Below are positions 1 to 7,941 of a stretch of 64,000 bases of DNA, piece after piece. The notes under the pieces were generated by a model. That model ran no database searches and was not told where the DNA came from. It worked only from the letters and a program-made list of their open reading frames with translations. The first letter of the stretch is position 1. The number at the start of each line of letters is the position of its first letter. The translations under genes and the position numbers were made by a program. Origin of the DNA: Terracoccus luteus (GTDB taxonomy: Bacteria; Actinomycetota; Actinomycetes; Actinomycetales; Dermatophilaceae); contig NZ_RBXT01000001.1 in the NCBI RefSeq assembly GCF_003635045.1, forward strand, positions 1,054,001 to 1,118,000, in the 5' to 3' direction.

Positions 1-210
1 GTGTTCGTCGACGTCCCGTTCGCCGTCTCGGTGCCGCGGGGCAACGACCGCTTCGCCGGCGACCACGACCCCGACCCGGAGGCGGCGTCGAACCGGCGCT
101 ACGTCGAGGGCCAGCGGCTCTACCTCGCGGACGCCGACCCGCGCGCGTCGGCGACGTGGGTGGTCGACAACACCGACCTGGCCCATCCGGTCCTGCTGAG
201 CCGCCCGTGA
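1..210 (+). CDS. Uridine kinase-like P-loop NTPase, C-terminal fragment
   Basis: Only the last 69 codons lie in the window; the reading frame is open to the left edge, so the GTG at base 1 need not be the true start. The fragment contains VDVPF, an Asp-rich DHDPDPEA stretch, RRYVEGQRLYL and a terminal VVDNTDL. The NRRYxxGQRLYL...VVDNTD pattern is what I know from the C-terminus of actinobacterial uridine kinase family proteins, where it lies behind the lid of a NMP-kinase-like fold and the family would phosphorylate uridine or cytidine. The P-loop itself is outside the window. A 10-bp hairpin follows 25 bases after the stop. The assignment rests on C-terminal motifs only. Confidence 0.6.
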   Translation: MFVDVPFAVSVPRGNDRFAGDHDPDPEAASNRRYVEGQRLYLADADPRASATWVVDNTDLAHPVLLSRP

Positions 211-235
211 CCGGGCGCCGCGCCGCCTGAACCGT

Positions 236-270
236 CGAGGCCGGGAGGGTCCGAGCGGTACCCGGCCTCG
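236..270 (+). terminator. GC-rich hairpin after the uridine kinase-like gene
   Basis: CGAGGCCGGG (236-245) pairs perfectly with CCCGGCCTCG (261-270) around a 15-nt loop. It lies just after the first stop codon. There is no T-run, as is usual for actinobacterial terminators. Confidence 0.5.
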
Positions 271-325
271 GCTGGTCTGCCACCGAGGGCGCCGGTGGGC
301 TCGTCGACCGCGACGGCGCCCACCG

Positions 326-370
326 GCATCCGGCGACCATTCGACGAGGGCTACGCGCCCTCTTGACGGG
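326..370. repeat. Intergenic repeat with GAGGGC-TACGC-GCCCTC hairpin, copy 1
   Basis: A 17-bp perfect hairpin (346-362, loop TACGC) is embedded in a longer stretch that recurs at 9282-9333: both copies have a GCATCCGG octamer upstream, then TCGACG, the hairpin, and (T)CGACGG or TTGACGGG. It lies between the uridine kinase-like gene and the NRPS, about 95 bases before the NRPS start. It may be a small dispersed intergenic repeat that can act as a bidirectional terminator. Confidence 0.55.
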
Positions 371-460
371 AGGGCGGCGGGACGGGACACCGGGTGTTCA
401 CCTGCTCTCACTACACTCCGCGACGACCGCCCAGCCGGGGCGCCGGACCGAGGAGTGCGC

Positions 461-3400
461 GTGACCGACCCGCTGCTGGCCGCAGAGCGGGCCGCCGCGC
501 CACGCACCCTCGTCGACGTCCTCGCGGCGACCGTCGCGGCACACCCCGACGCTCCGGCGCTCGACGACACCCGGTCGGTGCTCACCTACGCCGAGCTGGC
601 CGAGCACGTCGAGGCGATGGCGTCCGCACTGCTCGCGGCGGGCGTGCGACCCGGCGACACGGTCGGGGTGCGGGCGCCGTCGGGCACCCACGACCTCTAC
701 GTGTCGATCCTCGGCATCCTGCGTGCGGGGGCCGCCTACGTGCCCGTCGACGCCGACGACCCGCAGGAGCGGGCCGACCTCGTCTTCGGCGAGGCGCGGG
801 TGAGCGCCGTCGTCACGGCCGGGCGCACCATCGAGCGGACCAACACACGCACCGGCACCGGCACCGGTACAGAGACAGGCGAACCCCTCGACGCGGCAAC
901 GGAACCCGCTGCACCCGCCCTGCCCGACGTGCAGCCGGCCGACGACGCCTGGGTCATCTTCACCTCCGGCTCGACGGGGGTGCCCAAGGGCGTCGCCGTG
1001 ACCCACCGCTCGGCCGCCGCGTTCGTCGACGCCGAGGCGCGGATCTTCCTGCAGGACAGCCCGATCGGGCCCGACGACCGCGTGCTCGCCGGCCTGTCGG
1101 TCGCCTTCGACGCGTCGTGTGAGGAGATGTGGCTGGCGTGGGCGCACGGGGCGTGCCTCGTGCCGGCGCCCCGCGCCCTGGTTCGCACCGGCATGGACCT
1201 CGGCCCGTGGCTCGTGGCCCAGGGCATCACCGTGGTCTCGACGGTGCCGACCCTGGCCGCGCTCTGGCCGGTCGAGGCGCTCGAGCCCGTGCGCCTGCTC
1301 ATCTTCGGCGGGGAGGCGTGCCCGCCCGACATCGTGGCCCGTCTCGCCACGCCGGAGCGCGAGGTCTGGAACACGTACGGCCCGACCGAAGCCACCGTCG
1401 TCGCGTGCGCCGCGGTCATGACGGGCGACGGCCCCGTGCGCATCGGCCTGCCCCTCGACGGCTGGGACCTCGTCGTCGTGGGGGAGGACGAGCGACCCGT
1501 CGAGCCCGGCGCCACCGGTCAGCTCATCATCGGCGGGGTGGGCCTGGCCCGCTACCTCGACCCGGCCAAGGACGCCGAGAAGTTCGCGCCGATGCCCACC
1601 CTCGGGTGGGAGCGTGCCTACCGCTCAGGCGATCTCGTCGTCAACGACCCCGACGGCCTCGTCTTCGTCGGACGCGCCGACGAGCAGGTGAAGCTCGGTG
1701 GGCGACGCATCGAGCTCGGGGAGGTCGACGCGGCCCTGCAGGGCCTGCCCACCGTCACGGGGGCGGCGGCGGCCGTCAAGACGACCCCGAGCGGCACGCA
1801 GGTGCTCGTCGGCTACGTCGTGCCGGTCGACCCCTCCACGTTCGACGCGGCCGACGCCACCGCGCGGCTGCGTGACGAGCTGCCGGCCGCGCTCGTGCCG
1901 CTGCTCGCCGTCGTCGCCGAGCTGCCCACCCGCACCTCCGGCAAGGTCGACCGGGCCGCGCTGCCGTGGCCGCTGCCCGGCGCGGCCGGTGGCGCCGACG
2001 ACGGCGACGACGACGCGCTTACCGGTACCGAGGGGTGGCTGGCCGAGCAGTGGACGAGCGTGCTCGGCGCCCGCGTCACCTCGGCCGACGCCGACTTCTT
2101 CTCGCTCGGCGGCGGCAGCCTGTCGGCCGCGCAGCTCGTCTCGCTGCTGCGCCGTCGGGCGCCCACCGTCACCGTCGCGGACCTCTACGACCGGCCGCGG
2201 CTCGCGGCCCAGGCCGAGCTGGTCGAGGCGTCGCAGCCGAGGGAGGGCGAGGGCGCACCCACGCGCCACGTCCGCCGCATCCCCCGTCGTACGCAGCTCG
2301 TGCAGACCGTCGTCTCGCTCGTGCTGCTCACCGTCAAGGGCCTGCAGTGGGTCGTGGCGCTGGTCACCGCCACCGAGCTGCTGCGACTGCTCGACCTCGC
2401 CCCCTGGGCGAGGCCCACCTCGTGGTGGGTGCTCGCCGTCGGCTGGGTCGCCTTCGTGACGCCGGTGGGGCGGATGTCGCTGTCGGCGCTGGGCGCCCGC
2501 ATCCTGCTGCACGGTGTGCGACCCGGCACCTACCCCCGGGGTGGGCGGGTGCAGCTGCGGCTGTGGGCCGCCGAGCGGCTCACCGAGGCCCTCGGCGCCG
2601 TCTCCATGGCCGGCGCCCCGTGGATCCTCGTCTACGCGCGTGCCCTCGGAGCGAGGGTCGGCCGCGGCGTCGACCTGCACAGCGTGCCCCCGGTCACCGG
2701 GATGCTGACCCTCGGCGACGGAGCCAGCATCGAGCCCGAGGTCGACCTCTCGGGCTACTGGATGGACGGCGACGTCGTGCACGTCGGCGCCATCCATGTC
2801 GGGGCCGGCGCGAGCGTCGGTGCCCGAAGCACCATCGGCCCGGACGTGCGCATCGGTCGCGGCGCGCTCGTCGAGGCCGGGTCGACCGTGCTCTCCGACG
2901 TGTCGGGGGCGACCACCGTGGCCGGGTCACCGGCCCGCCGCGTCGGTGGCGGCGGCAGCGGCTCGGGCCGCTGGCCCTCGGAACGGCCGTCGCGACGCGT
3001 GGCCTGGGTGCCGGTCTACGGGGTCTCGTCGGTCGGGCTCGCCCTCGTGCCGCTGCTGTCGCTGCTGCCCGCCCTGCTCGTGCTCGCCCCGATGCTGCGC
3101 GGGGCGACGTCGTACGCCGACGCCGCCGGCACCCTGTACGCGGCCGTACCGCTCGTCACGGTGCTCGCCTTCCTCACCCTGGCTCTCGTGACGGTCGTCG
3201 TCGTGCGGCTGCTCGGTCTCGGCCTGAGCGAGGGTTTCCACCCCGTGCGCGGCCGGGTGGGCTGGCAGGTGTGGATGACCGAGCGGCTGCTCGACCAGGC
3301 CCGCACCATGCTCTTCCCCGTCTACGCCAGCCTCGCCACCCCGACGTGGCTGCGGCTGCTGGGCGCCCGCATCGGCAAGGACGTCGAGGCCTCGACCGTG

Positions 3401-4480
3401 CTGCTGCTGCCGCGCATGACGACGGTCGCCGACGGCGCCTTCCTCGCGGACGACACCCTCGTGGCCGGCTACGAGCTCGGCCGCGGCTGGATGCGCATCG
3501 AGCGGGCCAAGATCGGCAAGCGCGCCTTCCTCGGCAACTCCGGCATGACCGCGCCCGGTCGCCGGGTGCCGAAGAACGGGCTCGTGGCCGTGCTGTCGGC
3601 CGCGCCGCAGAAGTCGAAGGCGGGCTCGAGCTGGCTGGGCAGCCCGCCGGTGCGCCTGCGCCGCGCGGCCCAGGGCGGTGACGACGAGCGCACCTTCGCC
3701 CCGCCCACCCGCCTCAAGGTGCTCCGCGGTCTCGTCGAGCTGTGCCGCATCGTGCCCGTCATGGTCACGGTCGCCCTCGGCGTCACCGTCCTCGTCGCGC
3801 TGGCCTGGGTCGTCGACCGGATGGGCCTCGTCGTGGCCGCCCTGCTGTCAGGGGTGGTGCTGGCCGCCGTCGGCGCCGTCGCCGCGGCGGTGACGACGGC
3901 GGCCAAGTGGGCGGTCGTCGGGCCGATCCGCGCGGTCGAGCACCCGTTGTGGAGCTCGTTCGTCTGGCGCAACGAGGTCGTCGACACCTTCGTCGAGATG
4001 GTCGCCGGCCCCTGGTTCGCGTGGACGGCCACCGGCACCCCCGCCATCAACGTCTGGCTGCGCACGCTCGGCGCCCGCATCGGGCACGGCGTGTGGTGCG
4101 AGACGTACTGGCTGCCCGAGGCCGATCTCGTCACCCTCGGCGACGGCGTCACGGTCAACCGGGGCTGCGTCCTGCAGACGCACCTCTTCCACGACCGCAT
4201 CATGGCGATGGACGCCGTGACGCTCGGACAGGGGGCGACGCTCGGCCCGAACGGGGTGATCCTCCCCGCCGCCGCCATCGAGCAGGGGGCGACCGTGGGG
4301 CCGGGCTCGCTCGTGCTCCGCGGGGAGTCGGTCCCGCCCGGCAGCCGGTGGACGGGCAACCCCATCGCCCCCTGGCCGCTCGACGCGACGGCCACCACGA
4401 CGGCATCCGACCCGGGGGTGGGTGCACTCGGCGGCCGATCGCCGGACGGGCGGGCCACCGACGTCGGGGCCGTCCGCTGA
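461..4480 (+). CDS. Pls/PosA-type non-ribosomal peptide synthetase (adenylation-thiolation-membrane-LbH x3)
   Basis: A 1339-residue single-module NRPS with the epsilon-poly-L-lysine synthetase (Pls) architecture. The adenylation domain (about residues 25-500) shows VIFTSGSTGVPKG, NTYGPTEAT, YRSGDL, KLGGRRIELGEVD and TSGKVDR; FDASCEEMW carries the Asp that normally contacts the substrate amino group. The carrier domain has FFSLGGGS, with Ser553 the expected phosphopantetheine site. There is no condensation or thioesterase domain. Instead six predicted membrane segments (about 611-640, 653-675, 850-877, 890-921, 1097-1146) alternate with three hexapeptide-repeat domains (about 727-823, 963-1063, 1200-1306), each opening LGAR[VI]G. 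In Pls the tandem C-terminal domains join amino acids iteratively by isopeptide bonds (family knowledge). Start GTG 461 is preferred because AGGAG (451-455) sits 5 bases upstream; a GTG at 455 overlaps it. A TACACT -10 box is at 412-417. The amino-acid substrate cannot be read with certainty. Confidence 0.9.
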   Translation: MTDPLLAAERAAAPRTLVDVLAATVAAHPDAPALDDTRSVLTYAELAEHVEAMASALLAAGVRPGDTVGVRAPSGTHDLYVSILGILRAGAAYVPVDADDPQERADLVFGEARVSAVVTAGRTIERTNTRTGTGTGTETGEPLDAATEPAAPALPDVQPADDAWVIFTSGSTGVPKGVAVTHRSAAAFVDAEARIFLQDSPIGPDDRVLAGLSVAFDASCEEMWLAWAHGACLVPAPRALVRTGMDLGPWLVAQGITVVSTVPTLAALWPVEALEPVRLLIFGGEACPPDIVARLATPEREVWNTYGPTEATVVACAAVMTGDGPVRIGLPLDGWDLVVVGEDERPVEPGATGQLIIGGVGLARYLDPAKDAEKFAPMPTLGWERAYRSGDLVVNDPDGLVFVGRADEQVKLGGRRIELGEVDAALQGLPTVTGAAAAVKTTPSGTQVLVGYVVPVDPSTFDAADATARLRDELPAALVPLLAVVAELPTRTSGKVDRAALPWPLPGAAGGADDGDDDALTGTEGWLAEQWTSVLGARVTSADADFFSLGGGSLSAAQLVSLLRRRAPTVTVADLYDRPRLAAQAELVEASQPREGEGAPTRHVRRIPRRTQLVQTVVSLVLLTVKGLQWVVALVTATELLRLLDLAPWARPTSWWVLAVGWVAFVTPVGRMSLSALGARILLHGVRPGTYPRGGRVQLRLWAAERLTEALGAVSMAGAPWILVYARALGARVGRGVDLHSVPPVTGMLTLGDGASIEPEVDLSGYWMDGDVVHVGAIHVGAGASVGARSTIGPDVRIGRGALVEAGSTVLSDVSGATTVAGSPARRVGGGGSGSGRWPSERPSRRVAWVPVYGVSSVGLALVPLLSLLPALLVLAPMLRGATSYADAAGTLYAAVPLVTVLAFLTLALVTVVVVRLLGLGLSEGFHPVRGRVGWQVWMTERLLDQARTMLFPVYASLATPTWLRLLGARIGKDVEASTVLLLPRMTTVADGAFLADDTLVAGYELGRGWMRIERAKIGKRAFLGNSGMTAPGRRVPKNGLVAVLSAAPQKSKAGSSWLGSPPVRLRRAAQGGDDERTFAPPTRLKVLRGLVELCRIVPVMVTVALGVTVLVALAWVVDRMGLVVAALLSGVVLAAVGAVAAAVTTAAKWAVVGPIRAVEHPLWSSFVWRNEVVDTFVEMVAGPWFAWTATGTPAINVWLRTLGARIGHGVWCETYWLPEADLVTLGDGVTVNRGCVLQTHLFHDRIMAMDAVTLGQGATLGPNGVILPAAAIEQGATVGPGSLVLRGESVPPGSRWTGNPIAPWPLDATATTTASDPGVGALGGRSPDGRATDVGAVR

Positions 4481-4515
4481 CCGCGTCCCGCGCGCCACGT
4501 CATACGCTGGGCGCC

Positions 4516-5823
4516 GTGTCCGCCACCCCCGCCGACCCCTACGTCCCGACGAGGGGCGACGCGTCGTACGGCGTGGAGCACTACGACCTCGACCTCGACT
4601 ACCGCGTGTCGACCAACCGGCTCGCCGGGCGCGCGCGGCTCGACGTCGTGGCGCACGAGCCGGTGCGGCGCCTGCGGGTCGACCTCGTGCACCTGCGCGC
4701 GACGAAGGTGACGGTCGGGCGCACGGCGGTGAAGTGGGCCCAGCGCGGCCCGCACCTGACCGTCACACTGCCCCAGGCGCTGGCGGTGGGGGAGCGGGCG
4801 GAGGTCACCGTCACCTACTCCGGCAACCCTCGCCCGGTGCGCTCGAGCTGGGGCGAGGTCGGCTGGGAGGAGCTCGACGACGGCGTGCTCGTGGCCAGCC
4901 AGCCGACGGGCGCCCCGACCTGGTTCCCGTGCAACGACCACCCGCGGGACAAGGCGACCTACCGCATCGCCTTCGAGTGCGACTCTCCCTACGCCGTCGC
5001 GGTGACCGGCACGCTCGTCGAGCAGCGGGTGCGCGGCTCGCGCACCCGGCACGTCTTCGAGCAGCGCCACCCGATGGCCACCTACCTCGCCACGGTCCAC
5101 GTCGGGCAGTACGAGCAGGTCGTGCTGGCGGACGGCCCGGTGCGCCAGGTGCTCGTCGCGCCGGTGCCGCTGCGTGCGCAGGTCACGACGGAGCTGTCGC
5201 GCCAGCCGCGGATGATGGAGCTGTTCACCCGGCTCTTCGGGCCCTACCCCTTCGACGACTACACCGTCGTCGTCACCGCCGACGAGCTCGAGATCCCCCT
5301 CGAGGCCCAGGGCATGGCGACGTTCGGCCCGAACTACCTCAGCGGTCGGCGCACCCACGAGCGGCTCGTCGCGCACGAGCTGGCCCACCAGTGGTTCGGC
5401 AACAGCCTGACGGTGAAGGCGTGGCGCGACATCTGGCTCAACGAGGGGTTCGCCTGCTACGCGGAGTGGCTGTGGTCGGAGGCGTCGGGCAGCCAGACCG
5501 CGAACGCCCTCGCGTCGCAGCACTGGCGCCGGCTCTCGCTGCTGCCGCAGGACCTGGTGCTCGCCGACCCGGGCCCGGCGACGATGTTCGACGACCGGGT
5601 CTACAAGCGGGGCGCGCTCGCCCTGCACGCGCTGCGCGCCCACCTCGGCGACCCGACCTTCTTCGAGGTCGTCGCGACGTGGGTGGCCGCCAACCGCTAC
5701 GGCTCGGTCTCGACCGCCGACTTCCTCGACCACGTCGACGACCTCGACGCCGACGGGGACGCCGTGCCGCTGCTCGACGCCTGGCTCTGGCAGACGCCGC
5801 TCCCGGCGCTGCCCCGCATCTGA
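4516..5823 (+). CDS. M1-family zinc aminopeptidase (short form)
   Basis: A 435-residue M1 metallopeptidase. The zinc site is complete: HELAH (His287, Glu288, His291) followed 18 residues later by Glu310 in NEGFA. A QGM motif replaces the classical GAMEN exopeptidase signature. The protein ends soon after the catalytic domain and lacks the long helical C-terminal domain of PepN (about 850 residues), so it is a minimal M1 enzyme. I see no signal peptide. The TACGCT box at 4503-4508 stands 7 bases before GTG 4516, so the mRNA is probably leaderless and the gene has its own promoter 35 bases after the NRPS stop. M1-type zinc aminopeptidase activity is reported for the epsilon-poly-lysine-degrading enzyme of Streptomyces albulus, which makes the position behind a Pls-like NRPS suggestive. 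Most M1 enzymes are general aminopeptidases, so function is open. Confidence 0.88.
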   Translation: MSATPADPYVPTRGDASYGVEHYDLDLDYRVSTNRLAGRARLDVVAHEPVRRLRVDLVHLRATKVTVGRTAVKWAQRGPHLTVTLPQALAVGERAEVTVTYSGNPRPVRSSWGEVGWEELDDGVLVASQPTGAPTWFPCNDHPRDKATYRIAFECDSPYAVAVTGTLVEQRVRGSRTRHVFEQRHPMATYLATVHVGQYEQVVLADGPVRQVLVAPVPLRAQVTTELSRQPRMMELFTRLFGPYPFDDYTVVVTADELEIPLEAQGMATFGPNYLSGRRTHERLVAHELAHQWFGNSLTVKAWRDIWLNEGFACYAEWLWSEASGSQTANALASQHWRRLSLLPQDLVLADPGPATMFDDRVYKRGALALHALRAHLGDPTFFEVVATWVAANRYGSVSTADFLDHVDDLDADGDAVPLLDAWLWQTPLPALPRI

Positions 5824-6145
5824 GGCCTGACCCGGGTCAGCCGACGGTCACGAGAGGCGTGCTTCCCGCGGTCGGTCTCACCCACCTCCACCCACCGGCT
5901 GCGCCGAACGAACCGTTCGAGGCCGAGCGCGCCGCGGGGTGACGAACGCGGTGGTGCACGGGCGAGTTCGACAGCCGGCGAGCCGTTCGACCGCGAACGA
6001 CTCGTTCGACGCGGCGAGAGGGGGGCCGAGTTCGGGCCGAGGCCCTGTTTCGGCCGGGTTTCTGCGGGTAACCGACACGTGCGGCACGACTCCGTGCGCT
6101 TGCCGCCGCCGACCACGAGGCGGTGCTCGACCCGAGAAGGACCCG
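5824..6145. other. Intergenic region with palindromes (5824-6145)
   Basis: No gene is seen here. It starts with the 14-bp perfect palindrome CTGACCCGGGTCAG (5827-5840), possibly part of a terminator. It also holds two interrupted palindromes with 6-bp arms and a 3-bp spacer: CGAACG-AAC-CGTTCG (5905-5919) and CGAACG-ACT-CGTTCG (5994-6008), 89 bp apart. An in-frame upstream extension of the STAS gene through this stretch looks non-coding. Confidence 0.5.
5905..6008. promoter_or_regulatory. Paired CGAACG-N3-CGTTCG operator-like sites
   Basis: Two 15-bp sites share perfect arms CGAACG/CGTTCG with spacers AAC and ACT (5905-5919; 5994-6008). Dyads of this form upstream of a gene are typical binding sites of dimeric helix-turn-helix regulators. 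Half sites with CGAAC or GTTCG also occur between them. The regulator is unknown; the nearest target is the STAS gene at 6146. Confidence 0.4.
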
Positions 6146-6562
6146 ATGCCCGACCGCGCCACCCGCACACCCACCGGCCACTCCACCGACCGCCCCACCC
6201 CACTCGACGGCTCCGACGAGCGGGTCGGTGGCCGACGGCCGGTTCACCCGACGATGACGACCGTGCTCGACGACGGTCCGCCGCGACTGCTGCACGTCAG
6301 GGGTCGCGTGGACGGCGCGACGGCCTCCACGCTGGGTGAGCAGATCGACGAGGCGTCGCGACGCGGGTTCTACCGACTGCACCTCGACCTCACCGGTGTC
6401 GACGAGCTCGCTGACGAGGCCGTCGCTGCGCTGAGGCGGGCGCATCGCCATCATGCGGCCCACAGCACCGAGCTGTCCGTGCTGACGGCCGCGGGCACCG
6501 AGGTGGACGAGGTCGTGGCGGCCGCCGGTCTGCCCCGCACCCCGGTGAGCGTCGCCGGATGA
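6146..6562 (+). CDS. STAS-domain protein (anti-sigma factor antagonist-like)
   Basis: A 138-residue protein. After a 35-residue hydrophilic, low-complexity leader the rest resembles a STAS domain: a beta strand LLHVRGRVDGATA, a helix, then LHLDLTGVDELADEAVAALRRAH, matching the STAS pattern in which a conserved Ser/Thr or Asp sits at the start of the helix after the central strand. Such domains regulate anti-sigma factors or sense nucleotides. Here the position normally holding the phosphorylatable Ser appears to be Asp/Glu (GVDELAD), so classical SpoIIAA-type switching is doubtful. Start ATG 6146 is chosen for the upstream GAGAAGGA. No partner kinase lies nearby. Confidence 0.6.
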   Translation: MPDRATRTPTGHSTDRPTPLDGSDERVGGRRPVHPTMTTVLDDGPPRLLHVRGRVDGATASTLGEQIDEASRRGFYRLHLDLTGVDELADEAVAALRRAHRHHAAHSTELSVLTAAGTEVDEVVAAAGLPRTPVSVAG

Positions 6563-6646
6563 GAGGCCCACTCGCACGTCGCGGCTGCCGACACCGAAGA
6601 CCGGCGGCCTGATTCTTCTGCCGCCGTCGCCGGGTACGACCGGGCG

Positions 6647-7129
6647 ATGACAGACGCACAGCAGACGTTCATCGACCTCGCCGTCCACCTCGCCCTCCAG
6701 AACGTCGAGGAGGGCGGCAAGCCCTTCGGCTGCGTCGTCGTGCGCGACGGCGAGGTCGTCGTCCAGGCGACCAACCACGTCGCCCAGACCGGCGACCCGA
6801 CCGCCCACGCCGAGGTCATGGCGCTGCGGGCGGCAGCCGAGCAGGGCGTCACGAGCCTCGAGGGCCACGACGTCTACGTCACCGCCTACCCGTGCCCCAT
6901 GTGCCTCGGCGCGCTCTACTACGCCCAGCCCGACCGGGTCTTCTTCGCCGCCACCCGTGAGCAGGAGGGCGAGCACTACGAGGACGGCAACCGCCTCATG
7001 ACCCTCGCCACGTTCTACGACGAGTACGCGAAGCCGGTCGAGGAGCGCAACCTCGCCGCCGAGCAGCTGCCGGTGGCCGACCCCGCCGCGCCCTTCACCG
7101 CGTGGAAGAGCCGGCACCCCGACGAGTGA
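6647..7129 (+). CDS. Nucleoside/nucleobase deaminase (CDA superfamily)
   Basis: A 160-residue zinc deaminase. The zinc site is HAEV (His54, catalytic Glu56) and PCPMC (Cys83, Cys86). The C-terminal part resembles guanine-deaminase-like members (GuaD type) more than TadA: after CLGALYYAQPDRVFFAATREQEGE comes a long tail with ATFYDEYAKP and a terminal WKSRHPDE. Guanine or cytosine is therefore a likely substrate class, but TadA-like or other nucleoside deamination is not excluded. The protein is cytosolic, with no signal peptide. A TACGAC hexamer 6 bases before ATG is a weak leaderless-type promoter. The 3' end overlaps the convergent PPTase gene by 35 bp. Confidence 0.8.
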   Translation: MTDAQQTFIDLAVHLALQNVEEGGKPFGCVVVRDGEVVVQATNHVAQTGDPTAHAEVMALRAAAEQGVTSLEGHDVYVTAYPCPMCLGALYYAQPDRVFFAATREQEGEHYEDGNRLMTLATFYDEYAKPVEERNLAAEQLPVADPAAPFTAWKSRHPDE

Positions 7130-7886
7130 GCTCGCCTGTCGCAGAGACGTTCTCGTCCGTGTCGCGAGCGGCGGCCGCGACGAGGGCGAGGGCGCAGACG
7201 TGCCCGTCGACCGGGGTGGCGACGTCGTGCACCACGACCGTCGGTGACCTCGGCACGACCGTGAGCGGGACCCCGGCGCGCGGGGTCGTCATGGATGCCG
7301 GGTCGACGCGCAGCCCCACGCCGAGCGACTTGAGTGCCGCCTCCTTGCGCACCCACGACACTGCGTCGGCCACCCTGCCCGCAGGACCCAGCGCACCGGC
7401 ATCCGGTGGGTGTCGCTCGTCCGGGTGGAGCGCGACCTCGGCGAACCCGTCGAAGGCCACGCCGTCGACCCGCTCGACGTCGACGCCGACCGGCCCTCGG
7501 CGTGTGGCGGCCACGACGACGAGCGAGGTCGTGCGTGAGAGGGACAGGTGCAGCCCCGGGTGGTCGAACAGCCGGGGCCGCCCGTGCGGTGCGGCGCAGT
7601 CGGGGCAGTCACGCGCGACGCGCACGTCACGGGGCCGGATGCCGGTCAGCCCGGCCACGAGGTCACGGGCCAGCAGGTGCGCGGTCGCGTAGGAGGCAGC
7701 GGTCGGCGGGTGCCGCAGGACGCCGAGGCGCTCCCGCTCGACCGGGTCGAGGTCGTCGAGACGGTGCCGCCAGCGGGCGGGCTCGGGCGTCGCGAAGGCG
7801 ACGGCCACCCCGTCGACGACCTCGCGCGCCACACCGTCGGCGGTGGGGGAGGGCGGGGTGGGTGGCACCGGACCAGCCTGCCGCAT
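7095..7886 (-). CDS. 4'-phosphopantetheinyl transferase (Sfp type)
   Basis: A 263-residue enzyme that would move the phosphopantetheine arm of CoA onto carrier-protein serines. Diagnostic motifs are present: GVDVERVD (magnesium-binding Asp) and WVRKEAALKSLGVGL (the WxxKEA signature), preceded by LHLSLSRTTSLVVVA. The length matches Sfp-family enzymes rather than the shorter AcpS. Start ATG 7886 is the first before conserved sequence; upstream codons look non-coding. It lies tail to tail with the deaminase gene (35-bp overlap) and 56 bp from the divergent GNAT gene. The NRPS gene 2.6 kb away has a carrier domain needing this modification, so a functional link is plausible although not operonic. 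Confidence 0.88.
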   Translation of the reverse strand: MRQAGPVPPTPPSPTADGVAREVVDGVAVAFATPEPARWRHRLDDLDPVERERLGVLRHPPTAASYATAHLLARDLVAGLTGIRPRDVRVARDCPDCAAPHGRPRLFDHPGLHLSLSRTTSLVVVAATRRGPVGVDVERVDGVAFDGFAEVALHPDERHPPDAGALGPAGRVADAVSWVRKEAALKSLGVGLRVDPASMTTPRAGVPLTVVPRSPTVVVHDVATPVDGHVCALALVAAAARDTDENVSATGELTRRGAGSSTR

Positions 7887-7941
7887 CTCGCCACGGCGCG
7901 GCCGAGGTGACACGGCCGGTCCCGGCAGGCAGGCTGAGGGG

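Noticed and set aside
461-4480. Part of a multimodular NRPS antibiotic cluster
   Set aside because: There is no condensation, thioesterase or second module here or nearby; the architecture is that of the single-module Pls/PosA group.
3469-5733. Long minus-strand open frame of about 750 codons
   Set aside because: It runs antisense across the NRPS and M1 genes, whose domains are unmistakable. High GC produces long antisense frames throughout the window; its product is Arg/Pro/Ala-rich without motifs. Similar shadows at 13175-15694, 28685-30697, 46154-47800 and 57312-59396 were dropped.
5939-6145. N-terminal extension of the STAS protein
   Set aside because: The frame is open but covers the palindromic operator-like DNA, has no protein-like composition, and ATG 6146 has a good ribosome site.
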